Origin: Cyclina sinensis
Taxonomy: Eukaryota; Mollusca; Bivalvia; Venerida; Veneridae
Assembly (NCBI GenBank): GCA_012932295.1
Contig: JAAONU010000001.1
Coordinates: forward strand, 58,935,693 to 58,999,692
Length of the DNA: 64,000 nucleotides
Direction of reading: 5' to 3'
The position numbers were made by a program, and so were the translations under genes. This document shows, one piece after another, positions 1 to 13,808 of the stretch; the first letter of the stretch is position 1, and each line of letters starts with the position of its first letter. A model generated the notes under the pieces. It saw only the letters and a list, made by a program, of their open reading frames with translations. It had not been told where the DNA came from and searched no databases.

Positions 1-1987
1 CAAGATCTTGACTCAAGGTCAATAGAAAAGAAGTTTTAGAAGTAAATGTCGTCTGTCTTGCCGAAGTACTGTGTACATGGTGTATGTGAGCAGTACGTGG
101 ATACCAGCAATATTCTGTCTAGTCTGGATTGCATGCCCCTTACCACTATCGTACTTTTACGCAATCGTAACAACTCGGCCTTTTCCGACAACTTCGTATA
201 AAGACTTACTGAAGTCACCCGAGGTGTTCCGAATGACTTTTACATAGCAAAGTACGACCGGGAACCAGACAATAGCCTGTCAGTTTGTTACTTTTATTAC
301 ATAGCAGGTTTGTTTTTGAAAACAGGCACAGGGGTACTGAAATGGAATATTAGTCATGAATCTCTGACTTTATGCAATATGAATTCATCTACGGTACTTG
401 AATGAACGCAAGAAATCCAAATTTTGACACATTTATTCGGAACACTTTGTAAATCTACCTTTAATATAATAGTAATGAAAAGAAGACATTTCAAAATTTT
501 AAAAAATCAGTTTATTTCTCAATATTTTGCATTTAAATGATATGGAATTAATAAATGGGATTATTTACAAGTTTGTTTTTTACAATCTCATTCATTTGAC
601 CTGGGGACAATACCTTAGGCATGAAATCAACACAGTTCTAGTGTCAGTCATTGTGGAACGAGTTCTTTACTAAACATAAAACATAGTAACATGCGGTCTC
701 TGTTTGCCTTATTCTGAAAGCAGACTAAGCTTCGAGAGTTAAGTAACTTGAATGCAACACATAAACAAAAATAATCTCTTGCTTAACATAAAAGAATTAA
801 CACGTGCAGTTAAAAGCACGTGTACTGAAAGAAAAATTTGCAAGTTAAATCGGTTAGAAATGCGTATTTTTTCAATTCTGAATTCAAACCACAAAACAAT
901 ATAGATATTGCTGACAGTTTTGGAATGAACCGTGAAGGTGTTTATGAACTAAAAGAAGACGAGGGTGTTCCAAAGAAGACGTGATTTGTCGTTTTGTTAA
1001 AAAAGGTGCATTTTAATTTTCTAGAAGACATGCGTTAATTTTAATACTTCGGTGAAAGATTAAATTTATATTAAAAAAGTTGGGAAACCGTAAACTAATT
1101 ACTTTTAACGTGCATTGTCTTCCAATGAAACGAAAAAGTGTATACCGTTTATTTTCTAAGTGTTGGTTATAAGTACCAGTAATCATTAGTAAAGATTTAA
1201 ATAACGTAAAAATAAGCATGCAGTTTTTGTGTGTAGCAAGTACAGCTATGATTAAGCGCAAAACTTGACAGTCATTAAAAAAACAGAAAGGTACAGTCAA
1301 AAACTCATGTAAGATCAGGGTTTTTTAATAATGACCAGATTTCACACCCTGTATTGTTCTACATAAAAAGAACGGGTGTCAAAGTCTTAGACAATATACG
1401 AGTATGAGAAATAGAAGAGATGGTGACAACATCGCTCTGAATACATTCGTCGCCAACAATGCCAAATCTCCAACACGAACGAAAATTACATTGGCTTATA
1501 TATTGTTTACTCTTGGAGTACGATCTTTATCCCATCATCAGTGTATAAAACTCTGGAAACAAAAGAACAGTGTTTATGACAAAGTTAGTATAACAGAACG
1601 TCTGTGTGTTAGTAAATTGCGTTAAATTGCGGGCGCAGTGTGTGCTTGATTAATTTATACGGTGCTTCTAGTAAGCGCAGGCATAAGTTCTAGCGTCAGT
1701 GCAGATAAAGCGAGCCAGGTGTTAGATGTTAGGATGTCAGTCGGGGATTATTGACAGGCTGTTTTAGAAATGAAGTCCTGCAACAGTAACGATACAGACA
1801 AATATGGCAGCTGAAAGTATGATATGAGGTCAAGAGCATATCACGATCCTTAAATGTCCTTTTCTTATTATTATCAGCAGAACACCTTCAGTTCAATAAA
1901 TCATGGCGATTAAACAACACTTGATGATCGTGGAAATGGTGTAAATTTTGTTGCTACATTAAACCTGGGCGTCCATCGCGCGGAAGC
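1..1987. other. AT-rich flank without a recognisable gene
   Basis: I see no convincing exon here. Because the troponin C-like gene ends at 1988 on the minus strand, the upper part should hold its 3' untranslated region. An AATAAA on the minus strand (plus-strand TTTATT near 511-516) is one possible poly(A) signal, but it lies far away and is not decisive. The open frames of 60-95 codons have no domain, splice context or codon pattern that sets them apart from chance. Confidence 0.4.
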
Positions 1988-4900
1988 TCATTCAGAGGAC
2001 ATCAAACTTTTGAATTCTGCAAGGAAAAATACATTTATCTAGTCAGTATAAACAATACACATTACTCGGTTATAACTATCAAAAAATCAATAAAACACAC
2101 ATATGAAATTAACCCGACATGTAACCCTTTGGATACATTTTTGACTAAGGGGACGCCTAGTTTAATTATACTAGAAAGTTACGCTGATAAAATGGAAATA
2201 AATTATTTAAAAGGGACGAAATTTTGGAAAGTCTTTTCATTGGTGGAAAGCTTGGTGACTTAAACATGCACGTATCAACAGCTAATGACAAAGAAGCTTT
2301 CGGAGCTTTGATTCATACTTGTTGGGTTGGTAATCGGCTTTAAACTACCCGAAGAAACGTGAACACCTATGCATTTAATTTCTTTACACTGTAAATTTTG
2401 TTTTTATGACAACGTTCCTGACAGGAAACACTTTCTGCTTACTTTATAATGTGAGTAGATGTAATCTGAAAAGTACTGAAAACTTACGACATGATAAAAT
2501 AAATAAAACAAAACAACACAAAAGGCTAACTATCATTTGAGCACCGCTAGTAATCCGGTATACATATATTTACAATGATTTGCCATTGACACGAAATACT
2601 AACATTGAAGGAAAAAGTAAATTGCAGAACAGGGTCTACATATCTACTTTTTTTGTGTTATTGTTACTTCTAATTGTTACCAGGAGACACCTAAAACTTA
2701 AGTAGTTTTCCAGGATACCTTCACTTGCTCCTCAGAAGAAGTGACGTAAGTTCCTTTTAAGTTCTAATGCCCATAACTCTGCATACACTTGTGTCTGTAT
2801 GAGATACCCGTGTCCTGGTTGCAAGTTCAAAAGAAACTTTTTTGGTGAATTTGAAGCATAACCTCCTTGTCTATAAAAAGTCTATCGTGTATTTCTTTCA
2901 TGAATTTCTGTACTTTACTGGAATATGACGGAAGATTATATACCGATAATCACACTAAGTGAAGTGAAATAAGCAGAATATGACGTCAACTGTTTTGTAA
3001 TTTTCTGACGTCATTAAAATCATCACGTAACACGCACATCGTCCCGCATGTTACAATATTGGCAAAACAAGATCTAAGCGTGATTAATCAGTATGAAAGA
3101 AACAGAATAAATGTTGGTTTCGGTTAGAGTTCGCGTATTTTACATTCGTGAACATCAAAAGAAGTCATTTTCGCTCGGAGCTTCGCCACTGGTGAAAAGA
3201 TCACTTTTGGTGACCACTCAGTAACATATATGACGATATTTCCTCTACTGATTATGCTTTTCATATTGTACTAAAGACAAATGTAATTTAGAATGCCACA
3301 TCATAAGTCACTTCGTGAAAATAGTGTTGCTTCAAATATGGCAGAAGGCAGAATTTAAGCCTTTGTTTTTTATGAGAAATTTAATTTCTATAAAACTGAA
3401 CGTCGCAACGTTTTGCTCTATAGACTCGACCAATACAGCGTTGCCACGAAGTTAATGTAGGGGCATAAGTTTCTTAGGCCAGACTCGACCAATACAGCGT
3501 TGCCACGAAGTTAATGTAGGGGCATAAGTTTTTTAGGCCAGACTCGACCAATACAGCGTTGGCACGAAGTTAATGTAGGGGCATAAAAACAAAAATATAT
3601 ACATATTAAATACGTTTACATAATATATATACAATGCAGCACATTTACAATAATATTACAGCAGCGTTATATATTTGCAAATAATTAATAATAATAGTAT
3701 GCATGTGTTTTACTACATTGCATCTACAACATAAATTTTTTATTATTAAATAAGAATTTACGAAACTGGTCATGTATACCTTCACGCTTGATGTTTATTT
3801 ACAATGCATTTCTAAGTTGTTCTCTATTAATGTCGTACAATACTCGTGTACATGCAAATGCTTTTGAGATAAATAATACATCAACTAGAATTTAAGCGTC
3901 CCTTTTTTAAATAAAATATTCTTTTCATTTCTGTGAGAGCGTGTTGATAATTCTCTCTCCTTCATGCTTCACGGAGCTTGGTGTTTATGTCTTTGAAATG
4001 TGACATTGTGTATTTGAAAATAATTAACTTGAACATTTTTGCATTTTAGTTAATCCAAACTGAAACATAATGGTTGACTTGCCATGCAAGTAACATCATA
4101 TTTTTTTGTGTTACAGTAGACTGTTTATTCTACAGTATTGAAAGAAATTAAAATCACATGAAACAACTTGTAATTCTAAATAAATAATAACTAAAACCAA
4201 TACTGTACAATCATGTTATTTTCAGAGAATGCTGTTTTTCAAAGCGAAAGAATGACACATACAAGAGCGATTTTGACACTTAAAATGAAGACTACAGAAC
4301 AGAACAGTTCTGTTCTGTCTTGTTCTGTTCTTAAAAGGAAAACTACATGTATATACTATTATACAACGCTTATTACCTTCATAATCTACTGTTCCACTAC
4401 CGTCTGTATCTGTTTCAGCTATCATATCATCTATTTCTTCTTCTGTAATGCCATCACCTGATAAAAAAAGTGCGTACAGGAGAATTAGCAAAAATCAAAG
4501 CACTGAAAGTTCAGAACTGTAACAAATCAAAGATAATTCCTGCCATGTCTTGAACGTTCTGTCCACGTGCAGATAATGCATACATAGCAAGACTTCAACG
4601 CTGAGAATTTAAAATACTTCTATTAGTCATTCAGTTTTTAAGACTTGACAAATATGAAAATGCTGTATGAAAAATAAAAGCGTTGAAAGTTCATAAGATC
4701 ATAAGACCATGAGCAAGCTTTTAATCGTTAAAATGAAAATTGTTCTGAAATCACATTTTATCAGTAAAATCAAAGTACTGAGTTTATTATGGTTTGGGTA
4801 ATCATCTAGCCGTATACACTGAAAACAATCTATATGTAGCAGTAATGTGGTTACTTAATATCAGTGTCATCGGGGTAATTACTTAAGTATGACATCCACG

Positions 4901-7900
4901 CATTACGCCTAAAAATAAACGAAGATTGTGACAAAAGTGGAAATAGTTTTAATATGAGAATGCCTGAAACAATGTACAGGGAATCTACACCGACAAAATT
5001 TAAAAAAAAACTTGGGATATATTAAGTCAGTCAAAATGCGTTGGAATTTTACATATGTATTAGAAATAATGTGAACAAAAGTCAAAGGGCTTAAAAATAA
5101 AACGATTTCTGTTATTTACAGTTGTTCGAAATACTGTACTGAAACTTTAAAATTGCAGAATTCTTTTATATGAAAGACGTGTTGACTATCATACGCCATG
5201 TGAACTTTATTAAACCTCAACTTTTCTACTTTATGTCCACACCTCATGGAAGCGAAGAAGAAAAAAGTGAAGAAAAAATCAACTTCATGCAGACCAAAGA
5301 CCAGTTCCGTACAAACGGTTGAAATTCGAAGAGTTTATCATAACAATTCAACGCACCTAAACTTTTTAAAATCCACCGTAGATCAGTAACCGGAATCACT
5401 CCTTTCTTTTGACTGTCCAATACACGGAAAGCTTCTTTCAATTCTTTTTCTTCTTCATCTTCTTTTAATTTTCTTTCAAAAAGAACCTTAAATTTTCCCC
5501 AGTCTATCATACCGGTCGCTGAAACGTTAGACAAGTCACAACTATGAAATATAGTGTTTTAAAAACATTATGGAAATTATTCTTTTTCTTTTAACATTTA
5601 AATCTTGTTTGCCTCTGTATGCATAGATTTACAAATCAGCGCGAAACAGTTAAGTTGGGGCTAAATCTGTAGCTAAGATGTTCATTTTAAAATGAATGTC
5701 ATACGTTCATAATTTCATAAACGTTACGTTTTATGGCTGTTCTACATTACTTGCGCACGTGTCTTAGTTACAACAGTGTTCATGTTATTTACACAGTTAA
5801 AGTATTTTGGTGATAACTTGCGCTTAACTTTATTTGTAGTAAACAGAGAATCATGGCAAGTTATCATATGGAAATAGGAACACTGGAGACTGATAAAGCA
5901 AGCTTACTTTTTTCTCTGGAAAGGCAAATTTCGTGTGCAGACAATGATAAAAAAGTAAATTTAATATGTATTTCCCTTTTCGCAACAGAAGTAACGTCCA
6001 GTGCCTTCTTGTTAATTATGAGATAAGTTCACATAAGTAGCGACAGAAAACACATGTAACTGAAAAAAAGTGCTTTACCGTCTTCGTCCATTTCATCGGC
6101 CCAGTCCTTGAGTTTCTCATCATCTATATGGAGGGCCATTGCCTTGAACAACTGATCAAGGTCTTTTGTAGCCACCTCCTCCGTCCCTTTTTTGACATAG
6201 AGATGGAATGTTGACTTCGCGTCTGAAATTTTAAACTTAAAGCAAATATTCAAAATTAAAAGCACAATGATATTAAGACAACGGCAAACTAACTGCTACA
6301 ATGTTCTTGTATCCAAGCTTATTAACTTTAGAAAGCTGATCAATTTACCATGTGTTTAAGTATAGTGTGAACGGTGGTGCGGTGTTAAAAGGCAAATATC
6401 CGACTTCATAAAACGCATTCATTCATTCAGACATTGCAGATGCAAAACAATAGACGCATAACGAACAAAACTCCACATATTTCAGATTATAGATCGTTAC
6501 TTGCTGGAATTTCTTCTTCGAACAAAAAAATTACAGCTCAAAAATACATCGAGTAAGCAATCAACATAAAGGCTAAGGGTCTGTTGACGTTCTATCTAAT
6601 TTCTATAAATAGTTTTATAATATGCAAAGTTCGTAATGAACAGGTATGCCAGGCACCTGTGTTGTTATCCTAAAATATTTGATATAGATATTCTAAAAAT
6701 AACTGCTGTTACTATTTTCAAAACTTTGAACTATTTTTCTTATCGTTAGGACGGTTGAAATTCACAGTGCTTATCGAGATTTTTCGGTTCAGTTCATCAG
6801 GTACCATGCGTAGAAATGTGTATCTTTTGATGAAGATCACATGTTCTTCCTATGAGACTGCCACACATACACTTAAAGAAATTTATTGCGTCAAGCGAAA
6901 ATGTAGGAGAGAGCTGCCAAAGCTACAACTTACATATTTCACTCCGAAAGGAGTAAAAAAAAAGGTAGAAACAAAATAATAATTATCCTGTAATGATCTA
7001 AGATTTCATTTTATTTCTTTGTTTATTATTTTAATATAGATTTCAAAAATATAGATTCCCCTTAAAGATAACGTTATCCCGTGCCAATGTTTAAAGCCAA
7101 TTTGTGGGAAATTATATAAATTTCTATCAACAATGGCAAATATTAAGAAATTTGGCAATTCCACTTAAACAATGCAGATTATAGATTCTTTTTCAACTTT
7201 TAATGAGTACCATCACTAATTTGAAATAAACAGTTCTGACTTTAAACATGACAAATATATTCATTAGAACATCCTTGTGGTGAAGAAAGGAATATTTTCC
7301 TGTTTGAATTTTTTTAAAGTTCCCTTTACTGAATCATTAAGGGGCCTACTCGAATACCCTTAAAATATACACATACAGACGGCCAAATTCTTTGCACTTT
7401 GACATCAAGCTTGAATAACGATCAATAATGGTCGACAACATAATGCTACAATGTTTACGATCGCCTTGATATTCAGGTATGGTTATTAAAAACATCACTG
7501 CCAACCTCAGACAGGCTCCAGATAGTAAACATGATGCTAAATCTAGAGCAATTACCTACAGAAATCATAAACACATTATAGCAGGAGTTTCTATGGTAAC
7601 GCACGTGATGCTACCTACACCTATGTTCGCACTTTTCGAGAAGGAACATTTATCTCTCTATGTGTTTTCTCTGCAAGAAAGATTGGAAAATGATATCTTG
7701 CGACTATCTCTTTCAAAAATTCAAAAGAAATTCAAAGAAGGTGCTTTTAATATAGCTAAAATTTATAAAAACTTCTATCAGGCAGGTGGCCGCCATATTT
7801 GGAGAACAAAATTCGTAGGTACAGCCTACAATAAAAACTGAGGGGTACCAATTGGGTTTTAATGGCGTTCTTGCATTCGAATTCAAATTGATCTGTCTAA

Positions 7901-8271
7901 AATCCAGGTCAAGTCAGTATTTCATATTACTGTTATGCTATCAATGTTCGGAAACATTGGGCAGATTTATTAGAAACCAAGGTTAATAAGCAATCGCTGC
8001 CAGCCATAATTAAGTGCATATGTTATGCAGTTGATTATTCCAAGCTGGGTACAACAGCTGTATGTAATCAAACGTAACTTCTACACGCTGACTACACGCG
8101 CGTTTATGTAACTAATTATGTACGTTCAGGTAGGTTTATCCGCAAAATAAACAACTATGTGTCTGACACATTCATCCAGAAATTTAACAGGAAACTGAAT
8201 TTTCCATATTTTCTTCGAAATTGTTTTTAAATAAAATCTTTAAAAAAATTCTGCATGTTCCAATTGCATAC

Positions 8272-8307
<36 letters not shown>

Positions 8308-8769
8308 AAGCAGTTGCAACAACATCATCATCATTATCATTACTGCTGTTTCATTTTTGTAGATAAATTCATCTAATTCATATTATATAAATACGGGACA
8401 ACATTCTCCCTAACTATCAAAACCAAGATAAACCTTGATCGTCTGATTAAAAGTTCTTATCTTTGAAATCTCAATAAAACTCATACACGTAGAAAAGAAT
8501 GAGTCATTCTCAGAGTTTGGGGTGTATCTAAACTTTAGCTGTAATAAACCAGTAATCCTCGAAATGTCGTAGAAGAAAGGTGTTCTAGAATTTTTCAACT
8601 ACATACATTTCTAATTTTGTGGATGTAGTTAATATCATATATATGTTTTGACGACAGAAAAAGTGTAAAAAGAAATGTAATTTATAAAAACAAAACTTAA
8701 CTTACCTGTAAACTGTTTCTCGGAAACTTTGAAATCCGACTGTAAAATAGAAGTTCTTCGATCAGACAT
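1988..8769 (-). CDS. troponin C-like EF-hand protein (5 coding exons, 159 aa)
   Basis: Coding exons on the minus strand are 8769-8706, 6222-6079, 5518-5357, 4457-4377 and 2016-1988. All junctions are GT-AG, the phases match, and the joined length is exactly 160 codons including stop. The protein has four EF-hand positions. Site I (about residues 28-43) and site III (D104 to D115) have lost key ligands. Site II (D67-K78) keeps D67, D69 and D75 but has Lys where the bidentate Glu should be. Site IV (D140-E151) is canonical, with D140, D142, S144, D148 and E151. A hydrophobic helix and a short SLMSSE end follow. Known biology: molluscan muscle troponin C commonly binds one calcium at site IV, and the length and pattern fit that. 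A calmodulin-like protein is the alternative. The last coding exon is only 29 nt. A likely 5' untranslated exon ends near 9058 with a strong GTAAGT donor and would splice to an acceptor just upstream of the ATG. Confidence 0.9.
3421..3586. repeat. 59-bp tandem repeat, about 2.8 copies
   Basis: The word AGACTCGACCAATACAGCG recurs at 3422, 3481 and 3540, a strict 59-bp period. Copies differ by only a few bases and the third is truncated. It sits in the last intron of the troponin C-like gene and has no coding potential. Confidence 0.95.
8270..8310. repeat. (CAT)n microsatellite
   Basis: About twelve consecutive CAT units, with a looser CATCATT tract to 8340, lie in the first coding intron of the troponin C-like gene. 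Confidence 0.95.
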
Positions 8770-8999
8770 GGTAAAAGTTCAAGTGTTCTAACAACTTTGA
8801 ACAACACATATAAATTCTTTCCAAACACGCTTATCAATCACTTCACGTTTTATCAGAAATTCACAAAAACAAATCTGTTAACAGAAAAAAAAACTTTTCA
8901 TCTCATGGTGAGAAAAAAATCTTTTGGTATTATTTCATGTAGAAAAATAAGTCTTCCGAGCCTAACAAAGCAGAAATCAACCATCCATCAATGTAGAAA

Positions 9000-9125
9000 A
9001 GTCCTGATATAACGGATTGAATACGATAGGGCATGATCTATATATAATAAAACTTACCATTTTTTAGTTTTGTCAAAATTTCCACTATCCTCTTAGTCCC
9101 CCGTATATTTCTTTCACCCGGAATT
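9000..9125 (-). promoter_or_regulatory. possible 5' untranslated exon and start region of the troponin C-like gene
   Basis: On the minus strand a GTAAGT donor follows position 9058. A plausible acceptor (GTTAG) lies about 24 bases upstream of the ATG at 8769. This suggests a leader exon between about 9059 and 9125 and a 5' UTR intron of roughly 260 bp. The promoter would then be above 9125. This is inferred from splice-site quality only. Confidence 0.35.
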
Positions 9126-9129
9126 TCAC

Positions 9130-10900
9130 CGATGCGCAGGCGCGTACTATTCTAAGACAAGCGCTTCTGTGCCAAGATGCTGGTTAAACAGCGATACGTA
9201 TGTTACCTATATACTTTAGATAAAGAACATCGCGATCAAGGAATATTTATTGCACTTCCGATGGCCACTTATAGCGACCGAATAAACAATGTAGTTAGTA
9301 TGTCAGTTTTCTTAAAACCACATAGAAATAAAAGTAGACAGCTTCGAATGAAATTCAATGTCCTGCTGTTATGAAGAGGCTGAAATATACATTTAAATGC
9401 TCTGCTCAGTTAAGTTGTACCACCGAACTGCAACATATGATAATGAATAAATGAAGCTCTCACAGTCGGAACAATTCAGATTCGTTCAAAGATGCATACG
9501 GTGACAGGCCAAATACAGAGATATTTCGGCAGATAAACAACAAGTAGGTTAATTGTATACATCTGTAACTCAGCAAGAGATAGATATGTTCTCTTGATTA
9601 TTTATTTACGTAAAAGATACATGCAAGTTTTTCGAGAATGATTAAGACACCATAGACAAAATAGAGATAGATACCTTCGAAGTACACTAGCCTACTCATT
9701 TAAGCATCTGTTGATAAGAGACATATTCATTCTATAACTTTCGACTCAAAGTCACAATTAAACTGGAGAACAACAAAAAAGGCGGTTGGCCTTACCTTTA
9801 ACATAGCTTTCTTTTAATGTTGCGTTTGCAAATATCTATCGTACTTTAGGTATATTTAGATTTCACATACATGTTACTATCTTATTTCAAGTCTGACACC
9901 AATATTTTGCCTTTGAGTAAACACCTACAGTTATATACTTGTTTTGATAAATTATATTTTTGGAGAGAAAAACGAAATATACGGTAACTGACTTGTACTA
10001 TTACATAAACTTTCATAAGATATGTTTTAGCCGTTCAAGGCCGCAGAAAGTGCAAGACATGCCTTAGAAAAGTACAACATACACTGACCAACTGTTACAA
10101 GTTGTAACCGCCAAGCTAGGATTAAGTTGAAGACAACACTCCCCCCACCCCTAAACCCCCCCCCCCCCCCCCCCCCCCCCACCAAGAATTGAAATGTACA
10201 ATTACTGGACGTAATCCGCTCTATGGTGAATAGAAACACTCTTAGGTTCAAGATGTAATCGCCATTTTGTTATGATACATTATTCTAGTTTTCATAGAAT
10301 TATTTTGCTTACATGCACTAGAAAAACAAATCTTTCGTATCGCTGATGTAGTTGTTATCGAGTTGGAGTTATAATGCCACGACTGTTGGGATTTTTATAT
10401 CTAAAACAACTTGTTGTGGTTGACTTATTGCCGTAAGCCTTATTCAAATGCACTACTGCATTTCAATATTTAATTTCATGCAACTATAGTTCACGTGTGT
10501 CAAAAACTATGCTTTGCACGTGACCGACGCATGATTCCAAAAAGCTAAATCTGAACAAATAGGTCAAGTTGAAGTAGTCCTAGAGAATATAGAAACACAA
10601 TCAAAGAAATGTTTAATCATCATGATTGGTGTCGATATCACCTAAATGAAAGAAAAAGTCTCTTTGCTTGTGTCATACACTGACAGTCACAAAGTAAATA
10701 TGTTTTAGTGGGACAAAGGCAAGGATAGAGACAACTTCCGCTGTTAGCATTTGTTCGCGGAATCGGTATTGACTTTTATCTTTTTCCGGAAAAGCGTTTC
10801 AATGATTCAGATTCCATTCAGAGGCACGACACGCTTAAGGCTTTACTCTGGTTACTGGCTATAAATGTTTAAAATGGAGAAGGACTTCGGGATTTAAAAG
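9130..10900. other. intergenic, no gene seen
   Basis: AT-rich sequence between the troponin C-like gene and the plus-strand membrane protein gene, which are divergently arranged. It presumably holds both promoters. The only distinct element is a 25-base C run at 10156-10180. No exon-like frame is seen. Confidence 0.5.
10141..10183. repeat. poly-C tract
   Basis: An uninterrupted run of 25 C at 10156-10180 follows a C-rich lead-in from 10141. Such runs are prone to slippage and to assembly length errors. Confidence 0.9.
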
Positions 10901-10906
10901 AGTATC

Positions 10907-11534
10907 ATGTTTAATAATGGTTTGCGCAGTTCGAATACAGTGCTTTTGTTTGTTAATAGTCCCGACACTACAGGCGTCCTTAATTCCATAATGTGTAGGA
11001 AAACCGGTGCACCGTTGCTACAACACGGAAGACCATTCATCTTCATTGCTTTGGTCTTTTTGTTACGAACAGGTATCAAATTTTTTCTTTGTTAAAATTT
11101 AATTTCGATTTTAATTTTACTGCAGAAAAAACAGGTTTTTAATTTGTAATTTTTAAAGAGCATTTTGTATCTACATAGCCACAAAAGAGGTGGAATAAGA
11201 AAAGCTTGAATTCACTGGGAATATCATTTTTTATCTTTTTTTCTTTTAATTTTACAGCTGAGAAAAGCAGGGGTTTTGATTTGTAATTTTAGAGCATTTT
11301 ACATGTACATGGCAACCGGAGCTTTATTCTATACAATGTATATATTTGTCCGACATGGCAACAAAAGAGGAAGAAAATGAGAAGCCTGGAAATGTTTAAA
11401 TGGAATCGATTGATTAGATCAACGTGCCCTTTATTCCTTTTCCTCCAAGACTATAAATACTAACTAAATGTGAACTTTTTGTAGGTTTTGTGTCTTCTCA
11501 ACCCGCAGATTCCCCATCAAGCAGTAAAGTAAGA

Positions 11535-11571
<37 letters not shown>

Positions 11572-12119
11572 AATTTCTTTTTATAGAAGGGAACATTTAC
11601 AATGATATTTAAATGTTCAAGATTTAGAGAATAGTGTAGTTTATAAGATGTCCACATGAACTAACATGTATATATGACCATCTTAACAAACTGATAAATT
11701 GTTATCAGTTTCCATTTTAATTGAATTACAAGAATTTATAATTTGTTGACCAGAGAATAGTTTCTTTTAATACAAGCCAACTAAAAAAAGAAAACAAAAC
11801 TAAGTGTAGCTTTAACTGTATCTTATATAAACATTTCAGATAAACAACAAATGTTAAAAAAACTGAAACTATCGCTAAGTATCATTCCTAAAACTGGAAT
11901 ACGCAATAAAACACAATTTGGTTATAACTATTTCAGGACGATGACGACGATGGTAAGAAACATATTCCGAAGACTATGATTATCGGTCTTTCGGTTGGCT
12001 TTGGTTCTGTCTTAATTGTTTTAATTTGCTGTTGCTGTGCCTTCAAATTTATCGGTTGCAAAGACGATAAGAGGAAAACATCTACTTTGAGCTCACGGAA
12101 AATTGCTTGGGACAGATAA
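10907..12119 (+). CDS. small type I single-pass membrane protein (3 exons, 130 aa)
   Basis: Exons 10907-11072, 11485-11528 and 11937-12119 join with GT-AG junctions and matching phases (1 then 0). A hydrophobic segment (IFIALVFLL, about residues 45-54) followed by a Ser/Pro-rich stretch looks like a signal peptide with a long leading region. Translation may instead start at an internal Met (residue 29), which gives a more usual signal length. A short acidic ectodomain (DDDDD, residues 71-75) is followed by a 23-residue membrane helix ending in CCCC and a basic tail of about 24 residues ending WDR. I do not recognise the family. The Cys run beside the membrane resembles palmitoylated or Shisa/CYYR-like small membrane proteins, but the ectodomain lacks their cysteines. 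Function unknown. Confidence 0.7.
11536..11571. repeat. (ATT)n microsatellite
   Basis: About eleven ATT units lie immediately downstream of the exon 2 donor (11528/11529) of the small membrane protein gene. Confidence 0.95.
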
Positions 12120-13025
12120 ACGACTTTTTTTTTTTTTACTGTATCACTAAGTTCTCGCTTCCGGAGGTTTCTCTTCATCGCCTGTCAGTCCTTTGATGTG
12201 GGTCCTTTTTGCAGAAATGACTATTAAATGTTTAAGAGCGTTCAAAGTAACAACAGTTAGATCATTTATAGCGCAGGAAGGGTTTACAGGCATGGGCTTA
12301 ACGACTGCACTGGATTTCCAACAGTAGATGCGCGAACTAGATTAAAGCATCCACATACACTTCAGCTGCCTGTAAGGACTTTCGGAACAAGGACTTGTCG
12401 GATGTGACTATTTGTACGTTTCTCAGTAGCAGTTTTACATGTTTAAATATTTCTTATTCATCAGGAACTTATATATTGGAGTTAATTATATATAACCAAA
12501 CATAACATTAACAAACCATATGCATAAATAGGAATAAAGATGAATAATTATTTTTATCATCATATGAAGATACCTTTTTTATTCTCGAAGCAACACAGGA
12601 AAGATAACCTTTTGTAAACTAGAATTCCTCCAGTAGAATGCATTTTATTTTGTATAACAGAAGGCTTGTTTACTGATTTGCCTCTTCATTTCTTTTTCGC
12701 TCAGAAAGAGTTATTGTTTATTTAAATGTATCTTTGTAAGAAATATATTTATATATCTGTATTTTGTATTATCTGCCATTATTTTTCACACACTTCAGTG
12801 TATGAAAATTAAAAGTTTACATTACCAAAGGATGCGTTTATAATTTATATGGCCCTTGAAACAGTGAAAATTATTGCAAGACAAGCGTATCAGACGGCAC
12901 ATTTCATTTGCAGTCTCGTTATAATCTATACAATATCCTCACAAATTTAGTCTCTATGGTACAGAGGCAGTTAAAATCAGTGGTAGAGCTAAAGAAAAAT
13001 AGAGGGAAGTTAGCTATGAGATCGG
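12120..13025. other. 3' flank of the membrane protein gene
   Basis: AT-rich sequence after the TAA at 12117-12119, presumably the 3' UTR and intergenic DNA. No further gene is seen before the satellite array that starts near 13030. Confidence 0.5.
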
Positions 13026-13029
13026 TAAT

Positions 13030-13800
13030 CGACGTTCGACATTCAATGTAGAGCTGTGCAATCAACATTCGGCTATGCATTAGCAGATATGCTAATACAC
13101 AGCTGTACAATCTACATTCAGCATTGCATTCACCGAACGAGAGCTGTGCAATCGACATACAGCTCTACATTCAAAATACAATATTCCTGAATGCAGAGCT
13201 ATGCAATTGACATTCAGCTCTACATTCGAAATACAGTATTCCTGAATGTAGAGCTATTTATTCAACGTTCAGCTCTACATTCACCGAATGTAGAGCTGTG
13301 TAATCGACATACAGCTCTACATTTAAAATACAATATTCCTGAATGCAGAGCTATGCATTCTACGTATAGCTCTGCATTCAGCGAATGTAGAGCTGTGCAT
13401 TTGACATTCAGCTCTATATTCGAAATAAAATATTCCTGAATGTAGATCTATGCAATTGACGTCAATCTCTGCATTCAACGAATGTACAGCTTTGCAATCG
13501 ATATTCAGCTCTACGTTCGAAATGAATTATTCCTGAATGTAGAGCTATGCATTCGACGTTCAGCTCTGCATTAAATGGATGTAGAGCTGTGCAATTGACA
13601 TTCAGCTCTACATTCGAAATACAGTATTCCTGAATGTAGAGCTATTAATTCAACGTTCAGTTCTACATTCAGCGAATGTAGAGCTGTGTAATCGACATAC
13701 AGCTCTACATTTAAAATACAATATTCCTGAATGCAGAGCTATGTAATCGACGTTCAGCTTGCATTCAGCGAATGCAGAGCTGTGCAGTCGATATTCAGAT
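13030..13800. repeat. 97-bp satellite built from inverted half-units (about 7-8 copies)
   Basis: The landmark TTCCTGAATG occurs at 13336, 13433, 13530, 13627 and 13724, exactly 97 bp apart. Earlier irregular copies are at 13184 and 13239. Inside each unit, TGTAGAGCT and its complement AGCTCTACA alternate, so single strands can fold into serial hairpins. The frames running through it (13191-13439 and 13731-13916) are repeat translations, not genes. Two further copies with the same 97-bp period lie at 41660-41860. Confidence 0.93.
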
Positions 13801-13808
13801 CAACATAC

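Noticed and set aside
7479..7841. 120-codon plus-strand frame inside a troponin C intron
   Set aside because: No recognisable domain, signal or splice context, and antisense to an intron. Length alone is not convincing in AT-rich DNA.
13030..13800. CRISPR-like array
   Set aside because: Regular 97-bp spacing, but no unique spacers, repeats longer than in CRISPR, and a clearly eukaryotic context. It is a satellite.
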